From NCBI GenBank assembly GCA_019614645.1, contig JABWDB010000016.1, positions 4,526,001-4,590,000 of the forward strand: a DNA stretch of 64,000 nucleotides, written 5' to 3'. Both the position numbers and the translations under genes were made by a program. The notes under the pieces were generated by a model that was given only the letters and a program-made list of their open reading frames with translations, searched no databases and had not been told where the DNA came from. The stretch is from Stratiolaelaps scimitus (lineage: Eukaryota; Arthropoda; Arachnida; Mesostigmata; Laelapidae). The first letter of the stretch is position 1. Each line of letters begins with the position of its first letter. Below are positions 1 to 12,648 of this stretch, piece after piece.

Positions 1-3000
1 GACTGTACAACCACTACGGCGAATATCGACGTGTGACGCCTGTGGCGTCGCCGTGACGCGGTCTTTAGAGAGACCAATTTGGGAGTCCCGTTGGCCTTGG
101 TGACCGCCAGGCGAATCAAACCGGAATGGAGAGACAATTTTGCAAAGTCACGCCTCTCGATGGACAGGGCGTAGTCCCTTAGTCGATAGCGGGAAGATAA
201 TTAGCCGACTCGAATTCGATTGTATCACGATGTTCGATAAATACGCCACTTAGTACAATGGATTGTTTCGATGGGTGGCCCCACGGCCGCGCATCATGCA
301 AACGAAGTAGTTGAAAATAGTTAGGGATCTAGCCAATGGGAGAATCTGCTTATCAACTCGGTCATAACAACTGAACTGGGAGAAACAAGCGCCCTTAGAA
401 ATAGGCACCGTTCATCAACGACTCAGTCACACAGGTATAATTGTCTGTAATCACTGATTACATACATTTTAACTAGAGCAGATCTTATTTCAGTCCCTAT
501 TGTCTAGTGAAACCTGAAAACGCCGTTTAAAACGTCACTGAGCGGCGAGCAGACGTATAATTATAGCAGTGAATAGTTCGTACACTGCTCTCAGTTGATT
601 TTTGAGCGCCGTCCACAAGACTGGGACAGTCATGACCATGCCGAAAACTCCGTATCACCATCGGCTGTCGTAAAAGTGGCATCCGGGTAAATGGGCTCAG
701 CAAGAAGCATTTGTTTTTACAACAACCTCTCTCAGCGTTCATACTCAACGCTGCGCCGCAAACCTTGTCGTCGACTTGTACGTCCGGCAATAATACTCAC
801 CCACAGCGACCCCGAGGCAATCAATCAATGATCAGCCATTTTTCACTCCACTTTGCCTGATGAACTATATGTGTATGCCCCATTGAGTAGTCGATGCGAC
901 GTGGCTCTTTCGCTGCGGTGATGGGAACTATTCATTTCTGATGATACAATAGCGAAAGAAATAATTACAACGTCGTTCATAAAAAAAAATAAAGCTAGGA
1001 GAGAGCTCAGTTGCTCCTCTTGGAAGATGACTCGATGACTATGCGATTTATAATTATACCAAATTATAAATCAAAAAAATGGATTTAATAAAATTATATA
1101 TATATATATATATGGCGTAGATGACAATTGTATCCATCGAAATCTGTATCTGCGCAGTAAGTTAGTCGGGGAACTGCGACAGCTGTAGTTCGGTCTTACA
1201 TGTAAATCACCAATCGTATGCATAAAGCGAATCTAAATATAATAGGAATCCACTCAATATTTCACGGGTTGCATGTTGATGCTGCTGGTCGAGTTTCGCA
1301 GGTTCGGCCTAACGAATTGTTATTATTGTTTATTATTGTTTTTTATTTATTATTGTTTGAATATTAAAAAAAAATCAATAGTTTGTGTCAAGGACACACA
1401 CAGCCTGTCCAGGCACAAAGTACGGCGCAAGTGCCAACTATTCTAGTTGTCGGCTGGCAAAGTGTAACCGTTTCCCAGTGAAAGGAAATCCTTGGTTTGA
1501 AGGTAATCTCCGGAGATCAGCGATGGTCTGTCTCAATTTCTACCTCACGTTATGCAAGACCCCACGAAAGACGATGATTGAACAAATTCATTGCAACAAC
1601 ACCAATAACAACAGTCGTAGCTACCGTAATCTACGCCCGGGACACAGCGTCCAGTGGGCAGCGATGGATGCCAGCCATCATATTCAATGTAAAGCAATCC
1701 ACAACTACACAACATGTCAATAATCCTTCACTATTGAGCATCGTCAATAACAACGTGATAACACGCACTACGCACAGTCTCCACTTAATGCGATTTGGCA
1801 TATGCTGCTGGTTGCTGCTTGTTATACATGTATTTATCTAATTACCTCCGTTATCTACAGTCCTTCTAGCAGACCCCTTAAATGATGGCGGTCGCTTCTG
1901 TAACGCTCTTTTTCTATGAATCTATTATACCATTGCTAGCGGCAAAAGTATCAGTCAGCTGTTAAGTAAAATGTTACTATTCTGTAGTGATTCTATGCCA
2001 TTACGCCGTCGCCGAACAATCAGCCGACCAGAGAGCGAGAGAGAGAGAGAGATAGAGCAAGGAGACAAGTATCAGTTGGCGACTAATGTTTTGCCCTATG
2101 CTGCGCGTCTCTGTGTATTTCTCGCGCATGGCAATCATGCAAACAGCACATACTTGAATATATGAGTCTGTATAATAGTGGACAGAGTCAATCAGAAATA
2201 TACGCATACAGAATGCGCCTTTGCTTGCATCGGATCGAATGTACAAGGAGGACGCGCACGGGAGAGCGGAGAAGGGTGTACTTGAGTGGACAATTGCGCC
2301 ACCCCGTTGCAGTCCGCTTAGCGTCGCTCAGTGGCAAACAGAGTCATCGGTTAGAGAGAGACAGAGAGGGAGAGAGTCGGTGGTCCAGTTCGGCCATACA
2401 CTCTCCATAGATTCTATTGTGATTCGGTTCGCTGCTGTGGCGGAGAACGGAGAGCTTTCGTTGTGTTTGTTCGCCGCACACCGCCGCCGCCATCACCCTC
2501 AAAAAGGAGCACTTAGCAGACACGCAGAGACACACATGCACACAGCATTGAGAAGATTCCACCAGTCGGATCGCTCGATGGAGGAACCGCGCATCTCGTT
2601 CCATGACAACGGCGAGACCATCGAGTCCGTGAGGAGGGAAACTACCCAAGTGCCGAATGCGCTCTCGGAAATCTGCTACAGTCGCGGCAGTAGCAGCAGT
2701 AGTAGTGGTAGCAATAGTGATCATTGTAGCTGTTCCCATCGATATAGAAAACGACGCTCACACGGACTCACGCACAAACCGTCGACGTTGTTACATGGCA
2801 AGAGGGCGAGAAGGAACACGAAGGCCTCGTCATTCTGAAGACCTTGACAGTGGCACAGCAGTGCTGCTGCTACTACGGCTTCGTCTGGTGCTCCAGACGC
2901 TGCCGTTTGCGATCAGCAGCAGGCGGCAGCGACTCCGCTCTGACGCCGTTTCTTGTGGCGGTGAAAGCCATCCTCCCCGTGTCGTAGTTGGCATTTGTTG

Positions 3001-3623
3001 TGGCGATCCAAGTGGAGGGGGACATCGAGGGTTGCTCCATCGGGTAGCCACAGGCTGAGCGTCGGACCAGCTAAATGATGTGATGACGGCTCCTGCGACG
3101 CAGACGAATCAGGGAACGAATCGCTTTCGATATTGGCGATTCCGCTCCCCGATGTCATTTTCAGAGTCGCTGCTGCGCGGCGGTTATGAGCGTATAATAG
3201 CTAACTCGTACAGTACGCGCTGCAAATAAACCCAATCCAACCAATGAGCACTGCAGAGGTAGGTGCTTTCTGTCGCTTAGAAACAATTGCGAACATCACC
3301 CTTTGTCTTTGAGTTCAATTTGAATTCGAATTCTAAAAATGTATAGCGCTGCTTCGGCACGATGGACGCGTAGACGTGTAGCATAATTATTTGTACTGGA
3401 GAAGCCCCTACCATGCGTAGTAGATCGCAAGGAACCGAGATTATTTCAACAAAATGGATCAATAGACACTGATCAATAGACATTCACCACAAGAATAACT
3501 TGTAGCAGACAAACACTGACCACAAGCCTTGCTCGATGGAGCATTCGATGCCAAATCGAATTGTCCCAGCACAATGTTACGGTTGATAGAAACTTTCCAG
3601 AGATTTTACCTTTCTAGTGACAG
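1..3623. other. Non-coding stretch with GC-rich CAG/AG block
   Basis: I see no convincing gene. It holds a TA microsatellite at 1095-1113, an AG-rich run near 2035-2052, and a GC-rich block at about 2220-3180 in which several frames on both strands are open, mostly because of AGC/CAG-type low complexity. Such blocks often mark promoters or 5' exons in arthropod genomes, which is an inference here. Confidence 0.5.
2913..3158 (-). CDS. Possible small ORF or first coding exon, unknown product
   Basis: An ATG-initiated frame of 81 codons lies on the minus strand with an A at -3 (AAAATGAC). The translation starts MTSGSGIANIESDSF and ends in a basic stretch (HRHKKRRQ) before a cysteine-containing tail. 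It matches no family I recognise. It lies in the GC-rich block where other frames are also open by chance, and I found no clear GTRAGT donor inside it. It could be a short protein, the 5' end of a spliced gene, or nothing. Confidence 0.18.
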   Translation of the reverse strand: MTSGSGIANIESDSFPDSSASQEPSSHHLAGPTLSLWLPDGATLDVPLHLDRHNKCQLRHGEDGFHRHKKRRQSGVAAACC

Positions 3624-3725
3624 CTTTCGACTATTCTTACGGAGGAAACCCCAGTGGCGGAGGACGATTCCTGCCGAATTGTGTGGGATCGCTACAAATT
3701 GACAGTAATTTTAGTCTCTAAGCAG
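3624..3725 (+). CDS. Candidate internal coding exon, unknown protein
   Basis: The segment is bounded by a pyrimidine-bearing acceptor (TTTTACCTTTCTAGTGACAG, ending 3623) and a near-consensus donor (CAG|GTAAGC, 3726). It is exactly 102 nt and open in one frame, phase 0 at both ends, giving 34 residues beginning LSTILTEETPVAEDD and ending VILVSKQ. An in-frame TGA lies just upstream of the acceptor, so the frame opens only inside the predicted exon. The fit of splice sites and frame is the only support. I do not recognise the protein and see no partner exon. Confidence 0.28.
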
Positions 3726-4559
3726 GTAAGCTACATTTTGCCGGACATGTGTAACTGCAATCTCCGATCCGGGAGTCATTGGACTCGTGGATTCCGTACA
3801 CTCTCTGCATTTACACCGATTAAGTACACAGCAATTTATCGGAGGTATAAGATGTCAGAAAAAAAAAGGTCAAAAATAGATGAATATAAAACCAAATTTC
3901 TCCAAAATACGAATCAACTAATTCAGCCGCACGGACAGAAGTGTTGTTTATTTCATTAGATTCACACAGCAGGCTAATTAATCAATGGCGAACCGGGTTC
4001 GTATATACTATATTCGAAAAAAATCTGTCACCCCCGTAGTGCTACACTCGACGGGGCACAGTTCAAACTGTTCCAAGTGACACCATTGTCCTAAGTGTGG
4101 TCATATGAGGAACGTGTAAAATTCAGACCAAAACGTTGTTTTATCCTTATCGTCAACGAGGAATCAAGCAAATCATCAGTCACGTACGGTGGCTATTTAA
4201 TATGCACATTATCACAGAACGACAGCATATATTATTATATGTTTAGGGTCACCGCCCAAAACTTTCGAATATCATCACACATACTGCATCAACGCCGACA
4301 CTGCGATAATATCGGGTGTCGATATCCAAACATGACAATTAACTTTTACTGTATCAATTGCGGTCAATTGCACACGCACTTACGAAGTCAAGCCACCGTT
4401 TGTGTCTCGTTGAGGTTGTCCATCTACTCTCAGTCGATGCACTCTATAGAATAGGCAAGATCGCACCTTCAATACGGCCGCACCACGCACACCGAGCACA
4501 ATTGACGGAAGCAGAAAGAGGCAGGTGAAGGTCCCGCCTCTCTAATTATACAATTAATA

Positions 4560-4581
4560 ATAATAATAATAATTATTATTG
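4560..4581. repeat. AT-rich trinucleotide palindrome
   Basis: A run of AAT units is followed directly by a run of ATT units, so the tract is self-complementary and can fold into a hairpin. Confidence 0.6.
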
Positions 4582-4899
4582 TTATTATTCACACCTTTTT
4601 CCCAAGTAAGAGTGGAGTTACCGGAGCACCGTGTCACTGCGATTTACCGGCCGTAATCGCTGATTGGCCTTAAACAACTTTCCGGCCCCTTTGACGCTGT
4701 CAAAGGGATCAAGAAAGTGGTGGGAGTGAATCTCGCCCTTTTTTTTCACTCGTCGGCCGGTGCGGCCTCTGTGAGGCAGCAGCGGGACAAGCAGCGGTGC
4801 TTCTTGTTTCACTCGGTCCTGGAGAGTGGCGCCAGTTTCAACAGTAATTGCTAAGTGCGGAACAAGGTCCTTGCGCTTCCCGCGACTGGGTCCACTCGC

Positions 4900-5200
4900 G
4901 TGAGAGCAATCACAGACAGACACTGCCGTTCCGTGCCGACTGCGGCGCTGAGTCGAGGCGCTGAGTCGAGGCGCAGCGGCAGCGGCGTCGGCGGAGGCGA
5001 ACCAGCAGCACCGGCGGCGAACCAGCAGCAGCAGCAGAGCGCCTCAGTGTCTATGCCATCATTTCTCTTTTCTAGTGCGCTATCAATGTTATTTACGCGT
5101 CGAACAAAACGCTTGCTGGCTAGTTTGCACGCCTGCCGGCGCGTTTTAGAGCCACTTGAGCGGAGTTAAGCCGCTAAAAACGTCGAGAGAGAGAGAACAG
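4900..5200 (+). other. Possible non-coding 5' exon with strong donor
   Basis: A GC-rich block with GCGGC and CAG repeats ((CAG)5 at 5022-5036) ends in a good splice donor, AACAG|GTAAGG, at 5200/5201. The left edge is arbitrary because no transcription start can be fixed. The frame open through most of it begins with GTG rather than ATG and is low complexity, so I read this as a candidate untranslated first exon rather than coding sequence. Confidence 0.2.
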
Positions 5201-5407
5201 GTAAGGGTCGCAATGGATACTTGAGGCGTTAACAGCAAAGGGTATTATTCGTAAGCAGCAGCCGCAGTACGATAGCTCGTAATGGTTTGTGGGGTGGGTG
5301 ATTGGCGACAACGGCTGACCCGCGAATGGAGCATCAACAACGCTCACCCTGTCACATCACCTGCTGAATAGCTGAGCGTTGGCCTGCCAAGGTCACTTTA
5401 TCCAGGT

Positions 5408-5533
5408 TTAGGCCGCGTCCAGTGGCCTAGGCGTCGTTGCGACATAGCTGTTTAGGACAACTTTAGCGATGGAGCGGCGATGCCGAGAATTGGAAAGGTC
5501 CAACGAGAACTTGCCATTGGCTAGAACGTGCAC
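5408..5533 (-). CDS. Candidate 3'-terminal coding exon, unknown protein
   Basis: On the minus strand a pyrimidine tract and acceptor (CTTTTTTATTTGTTCAG) is followed by 41 codons in phase 0 and a stop. The peptide begins VHVLANGKFSLDLSNS and ends TTPRPLDAA, with a charged middle (RHRRSIAKVVLNSY). Composition and splice context look like a genuine last exon, but I do not recognise the family. The rest of the gene would lie at higher coordinates, where I could not place exons with confidence. Confidence 0.33.
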   Translation of the reverse strand: MHVLANGKFSLDLSNSRHRRSIAKVVLNSYVATTPRPLDAA

Positions 5534-7619
5534 CTGAACAAATAAAAAAGACAGAACGGCGATGGACAAGTCAGGAGAGGGCGGCTGGAGTTTCGAGCGG
5601 CCGCGCTGCAAACAGTTTCCCCGAAATAGGAAAGTTGATTTGCATTGGATAATGCAATTAAGCGGTTCTGCTTATACGCTGCTATAGCGGATTACATGCC
5701 TCCGATAATAAGAAAATCGCGCACTGCACAAGCTTACCAATGGGATTGCTATTGAGTTGAAGTGATCTCGAATATGAATTAGTGTTCGAAATATGAACGA
5801 GCATGGTTTTTGAGTGTGGACCACCATAAATGGAACGCTTATCGAAGTGTTCGCTCTGAATGGACCCGTACTGACAACATACGAACGATAGATCTCCGAT
5901 AGAATGTTTTCGGACACATTTCTAAAAAAACATGAAGATAAATTTCAAGACAGCTGGTTAATTTCAACGAAAATGTATTATTACAGGGTGGTAGCAAGTT
6001 GTAACATAATGGTTGCCTCAAAATTTCGAGCACGAAACAAAGCGCCCAGAATCCCAGTTTGACTGTATACTCGATTGGTAAAGCACTTTTTGCGGATTGC
6101 AGTCGGTTGATGGTCGACACGAACTCGGTAAACAAATATCAAGATTGTGCCGTGTTAACAAAATTCTATCACAGGAACACTTAAATCTCAGCATTTCGAT
6201 TTCAAGGACCTTCACTGCCCTTCTAGAGATTACCTAAGCTCCAGCATAAGCCTTTAATTAGGATGCTTTCGAAAGCTCTCCCCGTGGTGATTTTTTTAGC
6301 TAATTGCACGGCAAACGTCTCGTCCAAAAGTGCGTAATGAGTAACACACGTGCAAATCCCTCCGCTAAGCCCCTGACCTAGGACCAACGAGCTCACGTAA
6401 GGCCAAACCCAATACAGCACTATAATTGAAACTATCAATGCGGACACGATTTCTTAACGAACACACCTCACCTTAATGACAGCTGACAGCAGACTATTGT
6501 AAATCGAATTGGAATTGCAAGTGAAAGGGTTTGATATGAGATGAGAGCAATGTTTTAAATGACTGTGCAGAGGCTCGATTCATCGGAGCAGGAGCAAAAA
6601 ACATTTCACTTCAAGGCCTCTGACCAGTGAATCATTTTTTTCATAGTTAGGTGGTGGTAGGTGTCTCTCCGTTTCAAAGGACATTTAATCCGAATTAAAA
6701 ATGTAATAGAGTGATGCGTGGTGTGATCGTTAGAAAACAATAGTCACGTTACTCCTCGAACTGTGGATACTCATTTTAAGCGATTTCACTTATATAATAA
6801 TAATACATTGTCTACATAATTTCGTTCAAGTACCTACTATATACCGATGTGTGCTTCGGAGAATTCTGATAAGCTTAGAGTAGAAAATGAACCCCGTGTG
6901 AACCTCTTCGCACCTGTTTCTTGGTCTAGTGCATTGAAGACATCTTGATACAACAGAGAATCCCACATGAAAGCACACCTTGAAAGCTTATATAAATGCA
7001 GCGCAGAGCAATTTGATAGAGTGGTATTTTGTGGTCAGAGACTTTACATTGTCACATTTTGAATTCACATGCTTCAATAATAAATGAATAGTGAGCATAC
7101 GGCCACCAATGTACGCCGAACCTGAAGAAAACTGAACAATGTGTCTAGTGTCTCGACTCTTAGACGAAAACACGTAAATACACAACTGCTCCATCCGTTG
7201 GGTACGAGGAAAGTCTGCAGCTGTGAAGCCTTGGCTTACCTTAGCCAACGCCGTTCAAGCTTGCTAAAATATCGCAGCATTCAGTGACACTTCAACCAGG
7301 CGTCTTTAGGACGCTTCTTCACCTTCTTCAGCTCACAGCTGAGACCAAGGACCCCCAAGCTTCCATTATAATAATAATAATACCCCCTTCCGGGAGGGAG
7401 CGTTGCAATGAGGATAATTCTCCAACTTCGCTTCCACTTGTACCTTTCAGACATTAGATGTTCTAGCTCAATTTTTTAAATCGTTTCATCCAGGCGTATT
7501 AGTGTTATACATTACAACGCGCTGTACCGCGTCGCCTTGAGGTGGCATATTCAAATTAATTTTTAATTGTTCGATTGATATTAGCGGTTAATAATGCTAG
7601 TTCAATACACTACAACGTA

Positions 7620-7621
<2 letters not shown>

Positions 7622-7655
<34 letters not shown>
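7622..7655. repeat. (TA)n microsatellite
   Basis: An uninterrupted alternating AT run of about 34 nt. Confidence 0.95.
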
Positions 7656-7658
<3 letters not shown>

Positions 7659-10139
7659 AGACGGTGTGTGTGTCTTCATCCGTAGATTTATAAAGGAAAA
7701 GATCGGAGGGTAATATTCTATGGAGATATGACATTCTGACCGTCACCACTATTCGCATCTGTACGAGATTTCTGCATAGCACTCCTTCGACTTCGGCGAA
7801 CCAATTCATCCATTGCTACCCGAGCAGCGAATGAACCCGAGAACAGTTGGTACCAGGACGACTGGTATGCCTTCAATAATTTCTACAATACACCCATAGT
7901 GTTAGACATGAGCTGATCAGTCATCAGACAGCGAGTAACTCCACAGACGTCGCCACGACCGGCTAGAATCACTCACTCATCCATCTGCTCACCTATTACC
8001 ACTGTGTATTTACTATTGCGCAGACAACGCGGTGAGCCGCGTAACTGAACGATAAAAGACCAGAAGTCCTTCGCCGGCCGAGTCCATCCATCCCATCGCC
8101 CCACGGAGTGGTAGTGGATACAGGACAACGAGAGACAACTCTTTACTCAGCTGTGGGCCAGTCGCAAACGACTGATTCAGCTGGTGAAGTAGTCGTCCGC
8201 TTGACCGGTCGCTCGGTCAGTCAGTAAGTGAGTCAGTGTGTTGATTGATCAAGGCATCTTCTTTCTACTATCAATGTTTCCTCTCGAAGCGAAAGACGAT
8301 GTCGTTGACGTGATACCTCTATGCAATAATAATAATAATGATAATGCATAGCAAGGTCAACTGAGACGGCAATCATCTGCTTACGCAATGGAACGCGATC
8401 GTTGATTCTCGATGAACGCCATCCAGGTGGCACTTCGGGAGGAAATCATAACCTTGTCGTAAATGGGGACTTGTTTGAGATCTAGGAAAGAAGACACCTT
8501 GACCATATTTCCGTGATGGTTTCGTGATTAGTAAAAGTCGTCAGGGACTGAGGCGCTGCGGGGGAAAGAGCGGCGATGGTCCGATGAATACAGCATTTGC
8601 GAGGAACCTCGTCGAAGCTTGATGCATGAGATCGTATTTTGAAAAATTAGAAGAAGAAAATAGCAGAGCTTGCGTATTGGTAATAGCTGATTTGGGAACG
8701 ATTATTTAGTTCTAGAAGATGCAGGTACAGTATAGTACTACTGTATTTTAACAGTGCATTCAAATGAACGCCACGCTGAAGATGACATAGTGAAAAATAA
8801 AATAGTTAATTTACACACACACCGACGTCACACATATATAGATATATATGACAAATACAAACAACAGAAACGGTCGAAAAAACATGACGCCTTGTGACGC
8901 ATGGTAGGCAAACATGCCAATGTGTCGTTCCAACGGCGGAAGGCATTAGTTAAAACGAATGTTTTATCTCTGTTTGACATCACATTGCATTTGATAGTAT
9001 AATAGGCATGACATCGTACAGTTTCAGATAAACGCCCTGCTAGGCGAACATCCTCGATGAGCAAAACAAGCGAACGTAATTCGAGGTCATCATGTAACGC
9101 CGTAAATAAGACAAACAATCCGTTTCGAGACCTACAAATGAATCAATATGACATTAATGTTTCTCTGCGAACATCTCACATTTGGCTCAGTGGCCCAACA
9201 GTTCGTGTCCGTCACGGGGGTGGTGAATCAACAAAACAACAACAAAAAAAATACGAACCTTCCTACAACGACTTGCATATAGAAGAACAAAGGGAGAGGC
9301 GTTGCATGACATCGGTACGATAGGACAATACGACATTATGCGTCATTCGTTTACCCGGTGTTGTCGGCCGGCCACTACGATGATCGTTGCCGCTTCCATA
9401 AATAAAACGCGAACATCACTTACTTACTTAATATCTATACACGTATCGGCAATACGGAACACCCGTATGAACGGCGTCCGCTCGGCCAACTCATCAGAAG
9501 CAACGGATGACCCTGTATTACATAATAACATGAAGTGCGTAGGAAGGGACTCGGCTCGGAAGACTCGAAAAAGAGACGAGATTGTACAGTTTTCGGCGAC
9601 GGTAAGGGACCACTAACATCGATGGGGTTTGACCGATGTCGAACAGTCGATCAAGTAGCCGCCGAGGCGGTAACTGTTAAGCAGCAAATAATGTCACTGA
9701 GCGCGAATAATTGTCGAGCAGAGAGACCAATGCAGCGAGGAAGTCCCCCTTGTCAGCGTTGGCGATTGGCTGGACGAGCCACGCAAATGGTGAATCGATG
9801 CATTGGGAAGATCGGTGACGTCGCCCTGAGACAGACAAATGTCTAAAGTGTACACGGCGGCCAACTGCTGTCAACAGCTCCGCCACCGTTACACAATGCT
9901 GCTACGCCTACAAGCACCAGCATAGAGAGAAGGTTAAGTTTCTGCATCACTTAGCGAGCTATACAGACGGGAACGAGGAAGGAAATTTCGCTAGCCTTGG
10001 TCAGGGTATCTTCTCCCTTGGGATTGTCTTCACACATCTATTTTTCTGGCTAGCGTATTGCATTGAACGGTACAAGGAAAGCCGGCGTATAGGTCACTTT
10101 CGGCATTCGATTCCATCTCATTTTGAGACGTATGTATAC

Positions 10140-10245
10140 AACAATGCATAAACATCTGCAGCTACAACGACACACAGAAACATCTGCAGCTACAACAATG
10201 CATAAACACGTGTAGCTATAACAACACACATAAACACCTTCAGAG
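10140..10245. repeat. Imperfect tandem repeat, about 26-28 bp unit
   Basis: Four degenerate units follow one another. They share the pattern AACAAYGCATAAACA followed by CTGCAGCTAC or a variant, and alternate between a GCATAAAC and a CACACA version, which suggests a doubled higher-order unit. Confidence 0.7.
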
Positions 10246-11556
10246 TTTCAAATATGCCATCAAGTAGCCGCACATTGGCCAAGACTGACACCTATTTGGA
10301 TCCAACAACGACCTAATATGTAGACGATCCATCGTGGGTCCATTGTTCGAGCGTTTCACGATACAGCCCCCCCCTTAACGGCCGCGACGTGATGCGTTCG
10401 AGCACAGGACATGCAGTTAGTTTATCTTGTCATTTTATCTAGCATTCCCAGTTATCGTCGATCAATGAACTATTGACCGTGAACATGAACCACGTCTCGT
10501 CTGGGCGTTGCCGAGATTTTGGAGTTGTTGAAACGAAGGCGGTTACTCGCAGAGTAGTAGCCAGATGTGAGTGCGTATTGACCCTTGAATGCACAAGGTT
10601 TTGATAAATCCGTACACTGAAAGCCTACCCAAGCCTTAAGAAGGTCCTGGTTCGTTCACTGTTCCTTGAAGTTGCCCTGAAGCCTGACGGCACTAAGTAT
10701 CCAATTCAGCGGGCAATTAGGGTCGAGGACAGCGTCAATAATAGCCTCCAACTATGGGAACATTTCCGGACTGGTTCAGCTTTCGTAGCGACAGATATCC
10801 ACCCACCTGAGGAGTAATGAGATCCCATGGCTTATGATGATGCTTATAGAAGAGACAAAACAAATCTTGTAAGAACACCTCGCGGAACATGCACGCCGAG
10901 TTAGAAATAATCGTCCTCAACCCTGCCACATTTACAAGAGACCCGGCTTAACTCTTCGCTAATTCGACGTTTACGTCCACTACCTCCACTTGACTATATT
11001 AGTTCTAAGTGAACCGGCTGCGACCACACACCTGAGCTTCACCTCTAAGGCAAAGCTTTGAGGAAAAATCTGGCAGTTCTCCTGCCAATCCTCTAACACG
11101 AACGACGAACTTAAAATGCCAGAAGTAGAGTTACAGTTAGCGAAAAACAAAATACAGTAAACACATATGTACATCGGGATGCATAACTCGCTCGTATTGG
11201 CCTGAAATAATGCTTGGTCGTTCATTTCCCGTCAGTATTATTATGCTAAGCACAAAGTTATTGTTCCTACCACTATACTTTCAGTTATTTCTTATATTAT
11301 GTACTCTATATATTATATCTTATAAGTGAATATATATATATACCTTATTTTATAAAATACCTTATATTGCGTTAGGCTGTCATATTTCGACAAGCTCCTC
11401 AGCCTTAGTGTGCTCCTTATAGCTTCAATAATATGACCTGCACAGGCCATGGTTGAACCTTCTCACGCTTCAGGTCAGTCTATCCATACTGATCAAAGCA
11501 AAGGTGGCCCCGACAGGTCCTCATAGTAATACCTAAAGGTTAAGAGCTGAGGCCTG

Positions 11557-11595
11557 TCAGATAGGGGAACAGCTGAGGGTCAGCTCGAAAAACAG
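11557..11595 (+). repeat. Dispersed 39-nt repeat, copy 1
   Basis: It begins TCAGATAGGGGAACAGCTGA and ends in AAAAACAG. It contains an AGCTGA-GGG-TCAGCT stem-loop. A copy identical except for one extra A occurs in the same orientation at 40651-40690. Confidence 0.85.
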
Positions 11596-12624
11596 TTTAT
11601 CCATACTGATGAGATTTTGTAAACAACTCTCTTAAAATCCGAATTTCACAAACGCGCAATATACAACATTTAACTCGGTATGGTGTCCAAGAGAAATTCT
11701 CAAGGCGAGAAAAACAACACGTTATCGCAGAGCGCACAGAACCTCTCATTTCAACGTGAATTATCTGAATATATATGAAAGCTAGCTTAACAGGCCAAGC
11801 TAGCCAGTCCGGTCAGGACAGCACCCGTCAAGATATATGTTTGGCCTACCCACACTCAATCAATGAGTTAAGCAATTTCGACGAGGGCGACGCCATCCCA
11901 CATAAGTCCCCCGTCACCCACGATGTGAAAGTTGTCAATAACTAGTCGCCACCGGCCGGCTATTACAGCTTGATGATTAGGTAAACAGCAATGGCGACGC
12001 GCACACCCGCACACCAAAATGGCCGAGACAACGAAGCCGAAACTCTGGTGCTCCTCAGGACGCCGTGCTTATTATTAATATTTCATTATCATTATTAGCA
12101 TAAGTATTCACAGTCATTGAGGCGGGAGTCAACAGACGCCGGACGGGAAGGCATATCACGGCGGCGAGTGTCTCACCGCAGATTCATCACCAGATCAATG
12201 GATCTGTGTGACTATCGAGCAAAGCACGCCAACGACATCCTGATGGAATGATGGCAAAATGGTCTCTTCGTCCCTTAGTAATGATGCAGGGTGCAAGTGA
12301 CTATAGAGGAGGTCCGCGCGACCGTCGCGACCGATCGACCACGTCGACCTTGATGCCTTTGGTCCGGCGCCTTCGACACCGAAGAAAGATTGTGGTCCCC
12401 ATACAGCAAAGTTCTCTCTCTATATATCTATCTATCAATCGATGTATCTGTAAGATGTTAGATATATTTTTTTTCTGTATATCAATACCATCGTTCTTGT
12501 TGCGCCTTCATTTTCCGTTCGTTGAATAAAAATCGACTATATAATGATGACGGCGATAGGAAACGTATGAGGACTCGGAATAAACACAGTAAGAGTAAGT
12601 GCGTGAGATTGAGAGGAAATCTCT

Positions 12625-12648
12625 GTTAGAACAGAGCTCTGTTCTAAC
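12625..12648. repeat. Perfect 24-bp palindrome
   Basis: GTTAGAACAGAG is immediately followed by its reverse complement, centred on GAGCTC with no spacer. Confidence 0.95.
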
